Of a stretch of DNA of 64,000 nucleotides, positions 53,273-60,387 are shown piece by piece (position 1 is the first letter of the stretch; each line of letters begins with the position of its first letter). A model generated the notes under the pieces. That model searched no databases. It saw nothing but the letters and a program-made list of their open reading frames with translations, and was not told the origin of the DNA. The stretch spans positions 1-64,000 of the forward strand of contig DCJH01000001.1 in assembly GCA_002317385.1 (NCBI GenBank), written 5' to 3'. A program made the position numbers and the translations under genes. The DNA is from Prevotella sp. UBA1705 (GTDB lineage Bacteria > Bacteroidota > Bacteroidia > Bacteroidales > Bacteroidaceae).

Positions 53273-54262
53273 ATGATAAGCATGAGACTCTTGATGACGG
53301 GCGTGGCGCTCATGGCCGCGATAGGACTGCATGCCGAGCGACCCATGAAGGTACGCACGCTGCCGATGGACTCCATCAGGCTGAGCGATCCGTTTATTCT
53401 GGCCGACTCGGTGACGCACCAATATTATATGACGGGCACCGGCGGACGGATGTGGAAAAGTCGCGACCTGAAGATGTGGACGGGGCCGTATGACGTGGTG
53501 GACATCGATTCTACCTCGTGGATGGGACCGAAGCCGATGATCTGGGCGGCTGAGCTGCACCCGTACAAGGGCAGATACTATTATTTTGCAACGTTTACCA
53601 ATCAGGCGGTGAAGATAGACACGGTGCGCGGCAACGTCATTGAGCGACGTGCTTCGCAGGTGCTGGTGAGCGACTTTCCCGATGGGCCGTATCGGCTTTT
53701 CGGCGATGCCACCTATCTTCCGGTCAACCGTCCAACGCTCGACGGCACGTTCTGGATTGACCGCGACCGCCGGCCCTACATGGTGTTTTGCGGCGAATGG
53801 CTGGCCAACTGGAACGGAACGATGGAGAAAATCAGATTGAAAGACGACCTGAGCGGTACCATCGGTGAGCCGAAGGTGCTGTTCCGTGCGTTCGATTCGC
53901 CCTGGAGCCGGGAACGCGAAAACGGCAAGGTGGGGCCCAACAAGGTGACCGACGGGCCTTATCTCTTCCGCACCGCCACTGGAAGGCTGGGCATGATCTG
54001 GACGTCGTGGGTCTACAATGTCTACACGCAGGGTGTGGCCTACTCGACAAGTGGCACACTCGACGGGCCGTGGGAACAGCAGGCGGAGCCCATCACGCCG
54101 CCTAACTACGGGCATGGCATGCTTTTCCGCGATTTCAGCGGGCGGCTGCTCATGTCGGTCCACAGCCATAAGGACGTGAACGGAGTGTATATTCGCGTGC
54201 CCCATCTGTTCCGGATTGACCTCAGCGGCGACCGACTGAAGGTGGGCGAAAGGATTGATTAG
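53273..54262 (+). CDS. Secreted glycoside hydrolase family 43 enzyme
   Basis: A 329-aa five-bladed beta-propeller hydrolase. The catalytic base Asp is in IRLSDPFILAD; the pKa-tuning Asp and acid Glu probably lie in the TLDGTFWIDRDRRPYMVFCGEW and NKVTDGPYLFRTATGRLGMIW blades, though I cannot assign each with certainty. Signal peptide MRLLMTGVALMAAIGLHA. ATG at 53,273 is used; 53,246 and 53,282 are alternatives. GH43 enzymes cleave alpha-arabinosides or beta-xylosides, so removal of arabinan side chains of pectin fits the locus. The last codons lie 4 bp before the ATG of the next gene. Confidence 0.85.
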   Translation: MISMRLLMTGVALMAAIGLHAERPMKVRTLPMDSIRLSDPFILADSVTHQYYMTGTGGRMWKSRDLKMWTGPYDVVDIDSTSWMGPKPMIWAAELHPYKGRYYYFATFTNQAVKIDTVRGNVIERRASQVLVSDFPDGPYRLFGDATYLPVNRPTLDGTFWIDRDRRPYMVFCGEWLANWNGTMEKIRLKDDLSGTIGEPKVLFRAFDSPWSRERENGKVGPNKVTDGPYLFRTATGRLGMIWTSWVYNVYTQGVAYSTSGTLDGPWEQQAEPITPPNYGHGMLFRDFSGRLLMSVHSHKDVNGVYIRVPHLFRIDLSGDRLKVGERID

Positions 54263-54266
54263 CCTG

Positions 54267-54581
54267 ATGGCACAGAAGTTTATCATCACTCGTCGGGGCA
54301 TCTTGCGGCTGGGCAACGTGGCGATGCACCGCGATTTGCTACAGCATGGCGACCAGTGCATGGGCGGCGGATTCTGGCGTTTCGACCCCGTGTCGATGCG
54401 GCTGGTGCTCAGCGGTCGGTCTTACGACTTCGGAGAGCCGATGTGGGAGTGGCTCATCGACAGCCAGCAGTCGCTCAAAGTGCCCCACGACTGGCAGGGA
54501 CTGCGCATTGTCTATGTGCCCGACGGCCCGTCGGAACCCCATTTCGGGGTGAGCGATGCGTTGAGAATAGACTATATTTAA
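54267..54581 (+). CDS. Small conserved protein, unknown function
   Basis: A 104-aa soluble protein (MAQKFIITRRGILRLGNVAMHRDL...) with a mixed beta composition and no signal peptide: GGGFWRFDPVSMRLVLSGRSYDFGEPMWEWL, and VPDGPSEPHFGVSDALRIDYI at the C-terminus. I do not recognise a characterised family; similar short proteins occur in Bacteroidales genomes from memory. It begins 4 bp after the GH43 stop codon and is therefore probably translated from the same transcript, with the following DIP1984-type gene 24 bp further on. Confidence 0.65.
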   Translation: MAQKFIITRRGILRLGNVAMHRDLLQHGDQCMGGGFWRFDPVSMRLVLSGRSYDFGEPMWEWLIDSQQSLKVPHDWQGLRIVYVPDGPSEPHFGVSDALRIDYI

Positions 54582-54605
54582 CAACCATTTCATCATATCA
54601 TATAC

Positions 54606-55061
54606 ATGAAACTTGCAGAAGCATTGGCCATCCGGAAGGATGTGCAGAAGAAGATAGAGCAGCTGAGAGGCCGACTGGTGAACAACGTAAGGGTGCAGGA
54701 GGGTGACGAGCCGGCCGAGCACCCGCAGGAACTGATGCAGGAACTCAACGGCTGCCTCACCCAGTTGGAGCGGCTCATCTACCAGATCAACCGCACAAAC
54801 ATGCACACTGAGAGCGAGGGCAAGACTCTCACGGAGCTCATGGCCGAGCGCGACGTGCTGTCGCTGCGCATCGCTGCCCTGCGCGATGTATTCAACAGGG
54901 CGTCGGAATCGCAGGAGCGCTATAGCCGATCAGAGATTAAAGTGGTGACGACCGTAGACATTAAGGCCCTCGGTAGGGAGATAGACGGGTGGTCGAAGCA
55001 GCTCCGCGAGCTCGACATCCGCATCCAGGCCTTGAACTTCTCTACCGATCTGGAGGAGTAA
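54606..55061 (+). CDS. DIP1984 family protein
   Basis: A 151-aa helical coiled-coil protein. The N-terminus MKLAEALAIRKDVQKKIEQLRGRLVNN followed by VQEGDEPAEHPQELMQELN and LIYQINRTN is the signature of the DIP1984 family (sometimes labelled septicolysin-like), whose function is unknown. The whole protein consists of two or three long heptad-patterned helices, ending REIDGWSKQLRELDIRIQALNF. Cytoplasmic. Downstream of the small protein at 54,267, probably in one transcript. Confidence 0.85.
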   Translation: MKLAEALAIRKDVQKKIEQLRGRLVNNVRVQEGDEPAEHPQELMQELNGCLTQLERLIYQINRTNMHTESEGKTLTELMAERDVLSLRIAALRDVFNRASESQERYSRSEIKVVTTVDIKALGREIDGWSKQLRELDIRIQALNFSTDLEE

Positions 55062-55502
55062 GAGAGAGTCTAAGGTGTAGTCGTTCCGCTTCGGGTGTGA
55101 GCTAAAAACTATTGCGGTAGTCAGTGTCGGGGTCCTGACGGCGTTCAAATCGCCATTCCTTTACGGTGCAAGACCCAGCATATCTACCGCACGTCGCATG
55201 ATGCACATCGCAATTTGCAGTACCATTAGCTGACCGAGGAGGACGATGAGGGTGGGAAGAATGGGGAATTTTGAATGATGAATGGGGAGTGTGGAGTGAC
55301 GAATGGGGGGCTGATGGAATGACGAATTTGGAGTGATTCGTTGAAAAAGAAGAGATGAAATGAGGAGAGAAGAGCGTTTTTCTTCTTTCGGATGGTATGA
55401 AAAACGCACGGGAAAGACTCCCGAAACACTTAGGCAGTGTGTGGAATGAATCGATCTTCTTGATGAGAACCATCACTCGTGCCTGCTCCCATTCGGCGGG
55501 GC
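55062..55502. other. Intergenic region, low-complexity, no gene
   Basis: Contains a purine-rich degenerate repeat built on GAATGGGGAGTG/TGACGAATGGGG at about 55,255-55,340. Leftward frames here (for example KEWRFERRQDPDTDYRNSF near 55,105-55,160) have protein-like stretches but are interrupted, so any gene is decayed. Confidence 0.45.
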
Positions 55503-55527
55503 GGACATGCACGGGGCATGTCCCTAC
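55503..55527. repeat. Half copy of module B
   Basis: GGACATGC...GCATGTCCCTAC, preceded by the CGGCGGGGC edge typical of the right half of the 136-bp element. No left half or module A/C nearby. Confidence 0.75.
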
Positions 55528-55636
55528 TGAGCGATGGCCATAGGAAAACTCCTTTTGCCCTGCGGCTCTGCGTGGGGAAAGTCATCAAAAAAGGTGGAGA
55601 TTTGAGCAAGAACTCTACGAGCCGGGTAGCTCCACT

Positions 55637-56455
55637 CTATTTTCTCAATTCCCAGAAGGCTACCGCTGCGGCTGCCGCCACATTGAGTGAGTCGACGCCG
55701 TGGGCCATCGGGATGCGTACCACATAGTCGGTCGAGGCGATGGTGTCGTGGGGGAGGCCGTCGCCCTCGGTGCCCATCACGAGGGCCAGGCGCGGTTCAC
55801 GCTTCAGCTCGGGCGCGTCGAGAGGAATGGATTTGTCGGTGAGCGCCATGGCCACGGTGCGGAATCCGAGGTTGCGGAGGTGGCCGAATGGGTCGCCGGG
55901 GGCGTTATCGGGCGCATCGAGCCACGTCCATGGCACGAGAAACACACTGCCCATCGACACACGGATGGCCCTGCGGTTCAGCGGGTCGCAGGCGTTTCGG
56001 GTGACGAGCACGCCGTCGATGCCCAGTGCGGCGGCCGAGCGGAAGATGGCGCCGATATTGGTTGTGTCGACCACGCCATCGATCACGACCACCCGTGAGG
56101 CCTTGTCGCACACCTCCTCAACCGTGGGCAGCTGTGGCCTGCGCATGGCGCAGAGCACTCCTCGCGTGAGGGTATAGCCCGTGAGCTGGGCCAGCAGGTC
56201 GCGCTCGCCGGTGTAGACGGGAATGTCGCCACACTGCGCAATGATGTCGGCAGCGTCGCCCTCGATGTGGCGTCGCTCACAGAGCAGCGACAGAGGAGCG
56301 TATCCCGAGGCCATGGCCACGCGGATAACCTTGGGGCTTTCCACGATGATCACGCCCTCGTCGGGATGGAGTCGGTTGCGCAACTGGTGGTCGGTGAGGC
56401 GGCTGAACACCTCCACACCGGGATGGTCGAGGGTAGAAATAGAGACGATGGGCAT
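55637..56455 (-). CDS. SpoU/TrmH-family RNA 2'-O-methyltransferase
   Basis: A 272-aa SPOUT-class methyltransferase that uses S-adenosylmethionine to methylate ribose in rRNA or tRNA. The N-terminal substrate-binding domain (about 1-115) is followed by the deep-knot catalytic domain with all three motifs: NIGAIFRSAAALG (motif 1, preceded by VVDTT), LALVMGTEGDGLP (motif 2) and VRIPMAHGVDSLNVAAAAAV (motif 3). Length fits the rRNA methyltransferase group. Target position cannot be told. Confidence 0.92.
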   Translation of the reverse strand: MPIVSISTLDHPGVEVFSRLTDHQLRNRLHPDEGVIIVESPKVIRVAMASGYAPLSLLCERRHIEGDAADIIAQCGDIPVYTGERDLLAQLTGYTLTRGVLCAMRRPQLPTVEEVCDKASRVVVIDGVVDTTNIGAIFRSAAALGIDGVLVTRNACDPLNRRAIRVSMGSVFLVPWTWLDAPDNAPGDPFGHLRNLGFRTVAMALTDKSIPLDAPELKREPRLALVMGTEGDGLPHDTIASTDYVVRIPMAHGVDSLNVAAAAAVAFWELRK

Positions 56456-56562
56456 GCGGCGAATCTGTGTTTATGCGGTTTTGTGATGTACAAAGGTAGT
56501 GATTAAATCTTAGAAATGGGTGGGGGAGAAGAGAAAATAACAGCCTGTTCTTCTGGCTCTCA

Positions 56563-57173
56563 CAGCCTCTCCCCCTTGCCCCTCCCCCGAAGGGAGGGGA
56601 GTAATATGACCGAATCACCCTCTGTCCCATCCCGCATGGCGGGTGCATAGTAGGGACATGCCCCGTGCATGTCCGCACCGCCGGAGGGCAAGACACACCT
56701 GTTCTTTCTGACATAACAACAGAATCCTTTGTCATAACAACATATTTTTCTATCCTATCTTTAGGACATAAGGACAGAAACCTTATCATAAGGACATATG
56801 ATTTTTAAGACATAAAGACATAAAAACATATTAATAAAATCACCAACAGGGTAATCTGCATGTCATTGTGAAACGCGGAGCGTTTCTTTTGTCATGGGAG
56901 GAGAGGCAGGACAATATGTCATTATGATAAGATATTTGTCCTTATGTTATCATAAAAAATAGGATATGCCATGCCTGGTATTATGCCCTCCGGAGGTGCG
57001 GACATGCACGGGGCATGTCCCTACTGAGCGGTTGTGTAACTCGACATAGCTCTTTGATAATCAGGGCAGATAGATATGGCGCTGAAAAAAGGTACTAATC
57101 GTGCGAGGATTAGTACCTAAACGCGTCGCGATAAGTACCTTAAGGCGGGACGATAAGGTAGAGATCGCCAAGG
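56563..57173. repeat. Composite intergenic repeat: modules C-B...B'-A, expanded interior
   Basis: Module C 56,563-56,617; left B 56,650-56,674 and right B' 57,000-57,024; module A units at 57,086, 57,108, 57,130 and 57,152. The outer ends of B and B' match over about 40 bp in inverted orientation (56,650-56,690 against 56,984-57,024), but they are 375 bp apart, where other copies span 136 bp. The extra interior (about 240 bp) holds unrelated AT-rich sequence listed separately. C' is missing. This fills most of the gap between the SpoU and MetE-like genes. Confidence 0.8.
56691..56983. other. AT-rich insert inside module B pair, with repeats and hairpin
   Basis: Contains two related segments, starting at about 56,709 and 56,765, of the form GACATAA(C/G)(A/G)ACAGAA followed by CATAA(C/G)(A/G)ACATAT; a third degenerate one follows near 56,808. 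A clean hairpin GAAACGC-GGA-GCGTTTC at 56,870-56,886 is followed by TTTTG, so a short RNA could end there. No ORF. TATCTTTA at 56,756 resembles a -7 box but is imperfect. Confidence 0.4.
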
Positions 57174-57307
57174 GTGGAGATAGGGATGGCTGGGAGAGGG
57201 GGATTTTGATCCAGTCATAGAGCCATGCAGAGGACTTGTTTCTACTGGGTATCAACCATGCGGCGGCTGTCTGCGCAGGGGCTTTCTGCGAGGGAAGGCA
57301 TGGGGCG

Positions 57308-58429
57308 CTATCCCCACACCTCCTGGGCCACTTGCCGCACCAGGTCGACCTTCTCCCACTGCTCGGCCTCCGTGAGCTTGTTGCCGATTTCGCAAGACGC
57401 AAATCCACACTGCGGACTGAGGGAGAGGCGGTCGAGCGGTATGTACTTCGAGGCCTCGTCGATGCGACGCAGCAGCACGTCGCGCTGCTCCAGAACGGGC
57501 GACTTGGTGGTGACCAATCCGAGCACAACACGCTTGCCATCGGTCACCTCGCGCAGCGGTTCGAAGCCGCCCGAACGCTCGTCATCGTACTCCAGAAAGT
57601 AGCCATCCACATTCTCCTGGGCAAAGACGTAGGGCGCCACGCGGTCGTATGGCCCTTGGCTGGCATAGGTGGAATGGTAGTTGCCGCGGCAGATGTGGGT
57701 GTTGATGTCCACGTCTTCGGGGCGATTATCAAGGGCGAGGTTGTTGATTCTCAGGTAGCGCTCGGCCTCGGTGCGCAGCGAAAACTCGGAGGATAGCTTC
57801 TGTCGCCAGTAGCCATCGTCCACAATCATGCCCCAGGTGCAGTCGTCCAGTTGGATGTTGTGGCATCCGGCGGCACGCAAATCGCGGATCACGGTCTGGT
57901 AAGCCACGGCAATATCGTGCTCCAGCTCGTTGAGGTCGGGGTAGACGCGCTTGGTGTTGAGCGTGTTGTCGCCACGAAACAGCTCGGCGAGAAGCTGCGC
58001 GGGGGCGGGGATGGTCTGCTTGGCGATGAAGCCGGGCTCCTCAAATTGCTTCACAAATTTGTAGTGTTCCACGATGGGATGGTGCTCGCCCGAAATCTTC
58101 CCGGTGAGTCTTATCGAGCCCTTGGTGGTCTCCTCGCCGTGGAACTGGTAGCCATGGTCGAGTTCGATGTGCTCCACTCCTCCAAATCCCCACATGAAAT
58201 CGAGATGCCAGTAGCTGCGGCGAAACTCGCCATCGGTGAGCGCATGTAGGCCGTGGGCCTTTTGCTGGTTGATGAGTTGGGTAATGAGGCTATCTTCGGT
58301 AGCCTTCAGTTGGTCGGCATCGAGGTCTCCTCGACCGAATGCGGCGCGTGCTTCTTTCAACTCTGCAGGGCGCAGGAAACTGCCGACATGGTCGGCACGG
58401 AATGCTGTTTGAATCGTTGGGTTGCTCAT
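57308..58429 (-). CDS. MetE-like cobalamin-independent methionine synthase family protein
   Basis: A 373-aa enzyme corresponding to the C-terminal catalytic half of MetE (YxjG/YxjH group). These single-domain relatives transfer a methyl group to homocysteine or a related thiol. Zinc ligands are recognisable: His and Cys in DINTHICRGNYHSTYA, Glu in GYFLEYDDERSGGFEPL, and Cys in LSLSPQCGFAS. DHVGSFLRPAEL opens the TIM barrel and LDDCTWGMIVDD lies at the active site. Start at 58,429 fits GGGAGAG just upstream; the frame's earlier start is inside the promoter. Divergent from an Lrp regulator. Methyl donor is unproven. Confidence 0.85.
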   Translation of the reverse strand: MSNPTIQTAFRADHVGSFLRPAELKEARAAFGRGDLDADQLKATEDSLITQLINQQKAHGLHALTDGEFRRSYWHLDFMWGFGGVEHIELDHGYQFHGEETTKGSIRLTGKISGEHHPIVEHYKFVKQFEEPGFIAKQTIPAPAQLLAELFRGDNTLNTKRVYPDLNELEHDIAVAYQTVIRDLRAAGCHNIQLDDCTWGMIVDDGYWRQKLSSEFSLRTEAERYLRINNLALDNRPEDVDINTHICRGNYHSTYASQGPYDRVAPYVFAQENVDGYFLEYDDERSGGFEPLREVTDGKRVVLGLVTTKSPVLEQRDVLLRRIDEASKYIPLDRLSLSPQCGFASCEIGNKLTEAEQWEKVDLVRQVAQEVWG

Positions 58430-58482
58430 ATTCTCTCCCTTTCCAATAATGATTATTCTTTGTCGGTGTTGATTTCTGAGCG

Positions 58483-58549
58483 CAAAGGTAGGAGGAATAT
58501 ATTTTATCGACAAATATTTTGCTATCTTCGGTAAATTATACTACATTTG
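58483..58549. promoter_or_regulatory. Back-to-back promoters of metE-like and lrp genes
   Basis: Leftward: TTTG (58,514-58,511 on minus), 20-bp spacer, TACCTTTG (58,490-58,483). Rightward: TTTG (58,518-58,521), 20-bp spacer, TACATTTG (58,542-58,549). The two -33 boxes are only 3 bp apart, so polymerase cannot occupy both at once. This invites coordinated control of the pair. Confidence 0.85.
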
Positions 58550-58585
58550 CCATGTAAAATGATTAATGGCAGAATATTATTCTGC
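58548..58585. promoter_or_regulatory. Operator-like palindromes upstream of lrp gene
   Basis: A perfect 17-bp palindrome with arms GCAGAATA/TATTCTGC at 58,569-58,585 and an overlapping inverted repeat TGCCA...TGGCA at 58,548-58,571. Both lie at the start of the lrp transcript, downstream of its -7 box. A size of about 15 bp and dyad symmetry fit Lrp/AsnC operators, so autoregulation is likely. Confidence 0.55.
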
Positions 58586-58605
58586 AAAACAACAATTCTA
58601 AGGAA

Positions 58606-59094
58606 ATGGCTAACGAAGAGAAACTCGACGACATCGACATCAGAATCCTGCGACAGCTGCAGCGCGATGCCCATCTCACGGTGAAGGAGCTCGCCTCGCG
58701 CGTGAACCTTTCGCCGTCGCCCACGTTTGAGCGACAGAAGCGGCTCGAGCGCGAGGGCTATATCGAGCGCTACATGGCGGTGGTGAATGCTGCCAAGGTG
58801 GGCAATGGCATTATTGTGCTCTGCAACATCCGGCTGAAACAGCACACGCAGCGGCTCATCCAGGAGTTTATGGATGCCGTGCAACAGATAGACGAGATAA
58901 CGGAGTGCTTCAATACGAGTGGTGATTACGACTTCCTCATCAAGGTCTACGCCCGCGATATGAAGGCTTATCAAGACTTTATGCTCAATACTCTCGGCAC
59001 GATCGAGTGTGTGGGCAGCCTTCACTCGGTGTTCGTCATCGGCGAAATCAAGAATACTCGGGGCGTGCCGGTGGGGAAGAGAGGGAGAAATTAG
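58606..59094 (+). CDS. Lrp/AsnC-family transcriptional regulator
   Basis: A 162-aa regulator. N-terminal winged-helix DNA-binding domain: LDDIDIRILRQLQRDAHLTVKELASRVNLSPSPTFERQKRLEREGYI in pieces. C-terminal RAM (amino-acid-binding, oligomerising) domain from about 70: IIVLCNIRLKQHTQRLIQEFMDAV, CFNTSGDYDFLIKVYARDMKAYQDFM (the GDYDF motif). Divergent from the MetE-like gene, whose product makes methionine, so methionine or another amino acid may be the effector. Length standard. Confidence 0.93.
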   Translation: MANEEKLDDIDIRILRQLQRDAHLTVKELASRVNLSPSPTFERQKRLEREGYIERYMAVVNAAKVGNGIIVLCNIRLKQHTQRLIQEFMDAVQQIDEITECFNTSGDYDFLIKVYARDMKAYQDFMLNTLGTIECVGSLHSVFVIGEIKNTRGVPVGKRGRN

Positions 59095-59251
59095 CAAGTA
59101 GAAATGATAAATAATGATATGTTTGGGGGATGGAAATGCCGGGCGGGAATGGAGAATTGATAATTGAGAATTGATAATTATGATATGATTGGGGGTAGGA
59201 TTTGACGCATGGCAATTTCGTATTCCTATTTTTCCCCTATCATTTTAACAA

Positions 59252-60343
59252 CTATTTTGAGGGTGTTTCCACCACATCTTTCATCATCCATGCGGTAGAC
59301 GATGGGCTCCAGGTGCCTAAAAGCCCCAGCCCATTGGCGATGTTGGAGTTAAGCGGACGGATGAGGGAGAGGCCGGCGTTGGCCAACTCGTTGTTGTTGA
59401 TGTCGTTGAGGGCACGGAGAAACCCGTAGTATTCGGGTGAGATGCGCAGCAGTTCCACCTGGTAGGCATAGGCAAAGTGGTAGTCTTCGCCCCTCCCCTC
59501 CCAGTCGCCGTAGCCGAAAATACCGGGATTCCTGTTGATATTGAGGTGGAGCGTATAGGTTTTGCCACTGATAAGCCTATCGTTGAAGATGTAGAGATTG
59601 CCGTAGAAGTCGTTAGAGAAGCCGAAGTTCTCGTCGAGTTCGGTTACCGGCATGAGCAGCGGCTCGCTTTCCGTGAACACCTGCGGATAGGAGTAGGCCG
59701 AGTCGGTGAACTCCACGCGGAGGGAGTCCCAGTCCATGCGATGGCGATTTTGCAAGTAGTCGGCATAATCGGCAAACAGCCATGTAGTCCTGCCGTGGTC
59801 GGCATAGCCTATGGCCTGTCCCTGATAATGCTTCACTCGAACCCTCACCGCATAGTAGTCGGAGCGCGGGGCATCGTCGGTGAAGGTGGCAGTGAGCTGG
59901 TCGAAGGTCCTCGTGGTAGAATATTCGCGCACGTAGAGGCTCACCTCCTTCACCGCAACGGCGGTGACAGGCACGGGTTCGGGAATGACCGCCGAAGCGT
60001 TAACCTCTGCCTCGTCCGGTGCCGAGACTCTGAGATCGATGCGGTCGCCGGCTTTCTGCGGGGCGGCCACACGATAGAATCCACTACCTATAGGCTGCGC
60101 TTCGTGCGGCTGTCCATTGACCGAATAGGTCACCTGGGCATTGTCTACGTAGGTGAGCCTCACCGAATCGGCGTAGGCTTTCACCGGGATGCTGCGGCTC
60201 ACGCGGAGATAGGTGGTGTCCGAGGCGGTGGGCATACAGTAGACCACGAGCTTGCTACGGCCGGAAATGGAGTCGAAGTCGATATTGTCTTTACAGCCGA
60301 CAAGCAGGAGCAGGAGCGGGAGGAGATAGGCGATTCTTTTCAT
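59252..60343 (-). CDS. DUF4249 family outer-membrane lipoprotein
   Basis: A 363-aa lipoprotein with lipobox Cys17 (LLLLLVGCKDNIDF). The mature part is beta-rich, with an N-terminal immunoglobulin-like domain (RSKLVVYCMPTASDTTYLRVSRSIPV; VTYSVNGQPHEA) typical of DUF4249 proteins. These are consistently encoded beside a TonB-dependent receptor in Bacteroidetes and are believed to be its surface partner; the ligand is unknown. Start at 60,343 (MKRIAYLLP) chosen for the signal peptide and because the frame upstream overlaps the receptor gene. Last gene of the pair, 44 bp after the receptor stop codon. Confidence 0.85.
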   Translation of the reverse strand: MKRIAYLLPLLLLLVGCKDNIDFDSISGRSKLVVYCMPTASDTTYLRVSRSIPVKAYADSVRLTYVDNAQVTYSVNGQPHEAQPIGSGFYRVAAPQKAGDRIDLRVSAPDEAEVNASAVIPEPVPVTAVAVKEVSLYVREYSTTRTFDQLTATFTDDAPRSDYYAVRVRVKHYQGQAIGYADHGRTTWLFADYADYLQNRHRMDWDSLRVEFTDSAYSYPQVFTESEPLLMPVTELDENFGFSNDFYGNLYIFNDRLISGKTYTLHLNINRNPGIFGYGDWEGRGEDYHFAYAYQVELLRISPEYYGFLRALNDINNNELANAGLSLIRPLNSNIANGLGLLGTWSPSSTAWMMKDVVETPSK

Positions 60344-60387
60344 GGAGGGTATGTGGGGTTGGTGAATGGTATGGAGACGCATGGCGC

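Noticed and set aside
55102..55512. Leftward frames with protein-like fragments (…ERRQDPDTDYRNSF)
   Set aside because: The protein-like pieces lie in different frames and the region is low-complexity; no start, promoter or family supports a gene.
59148..59180. Tandem 14-bp repeat GAGAATTGATAATT between lrp and the DUF4249 gene
   Set aside because: Two copies of an AT-rich word in a short gap; no sign of function beyond simple slippage.
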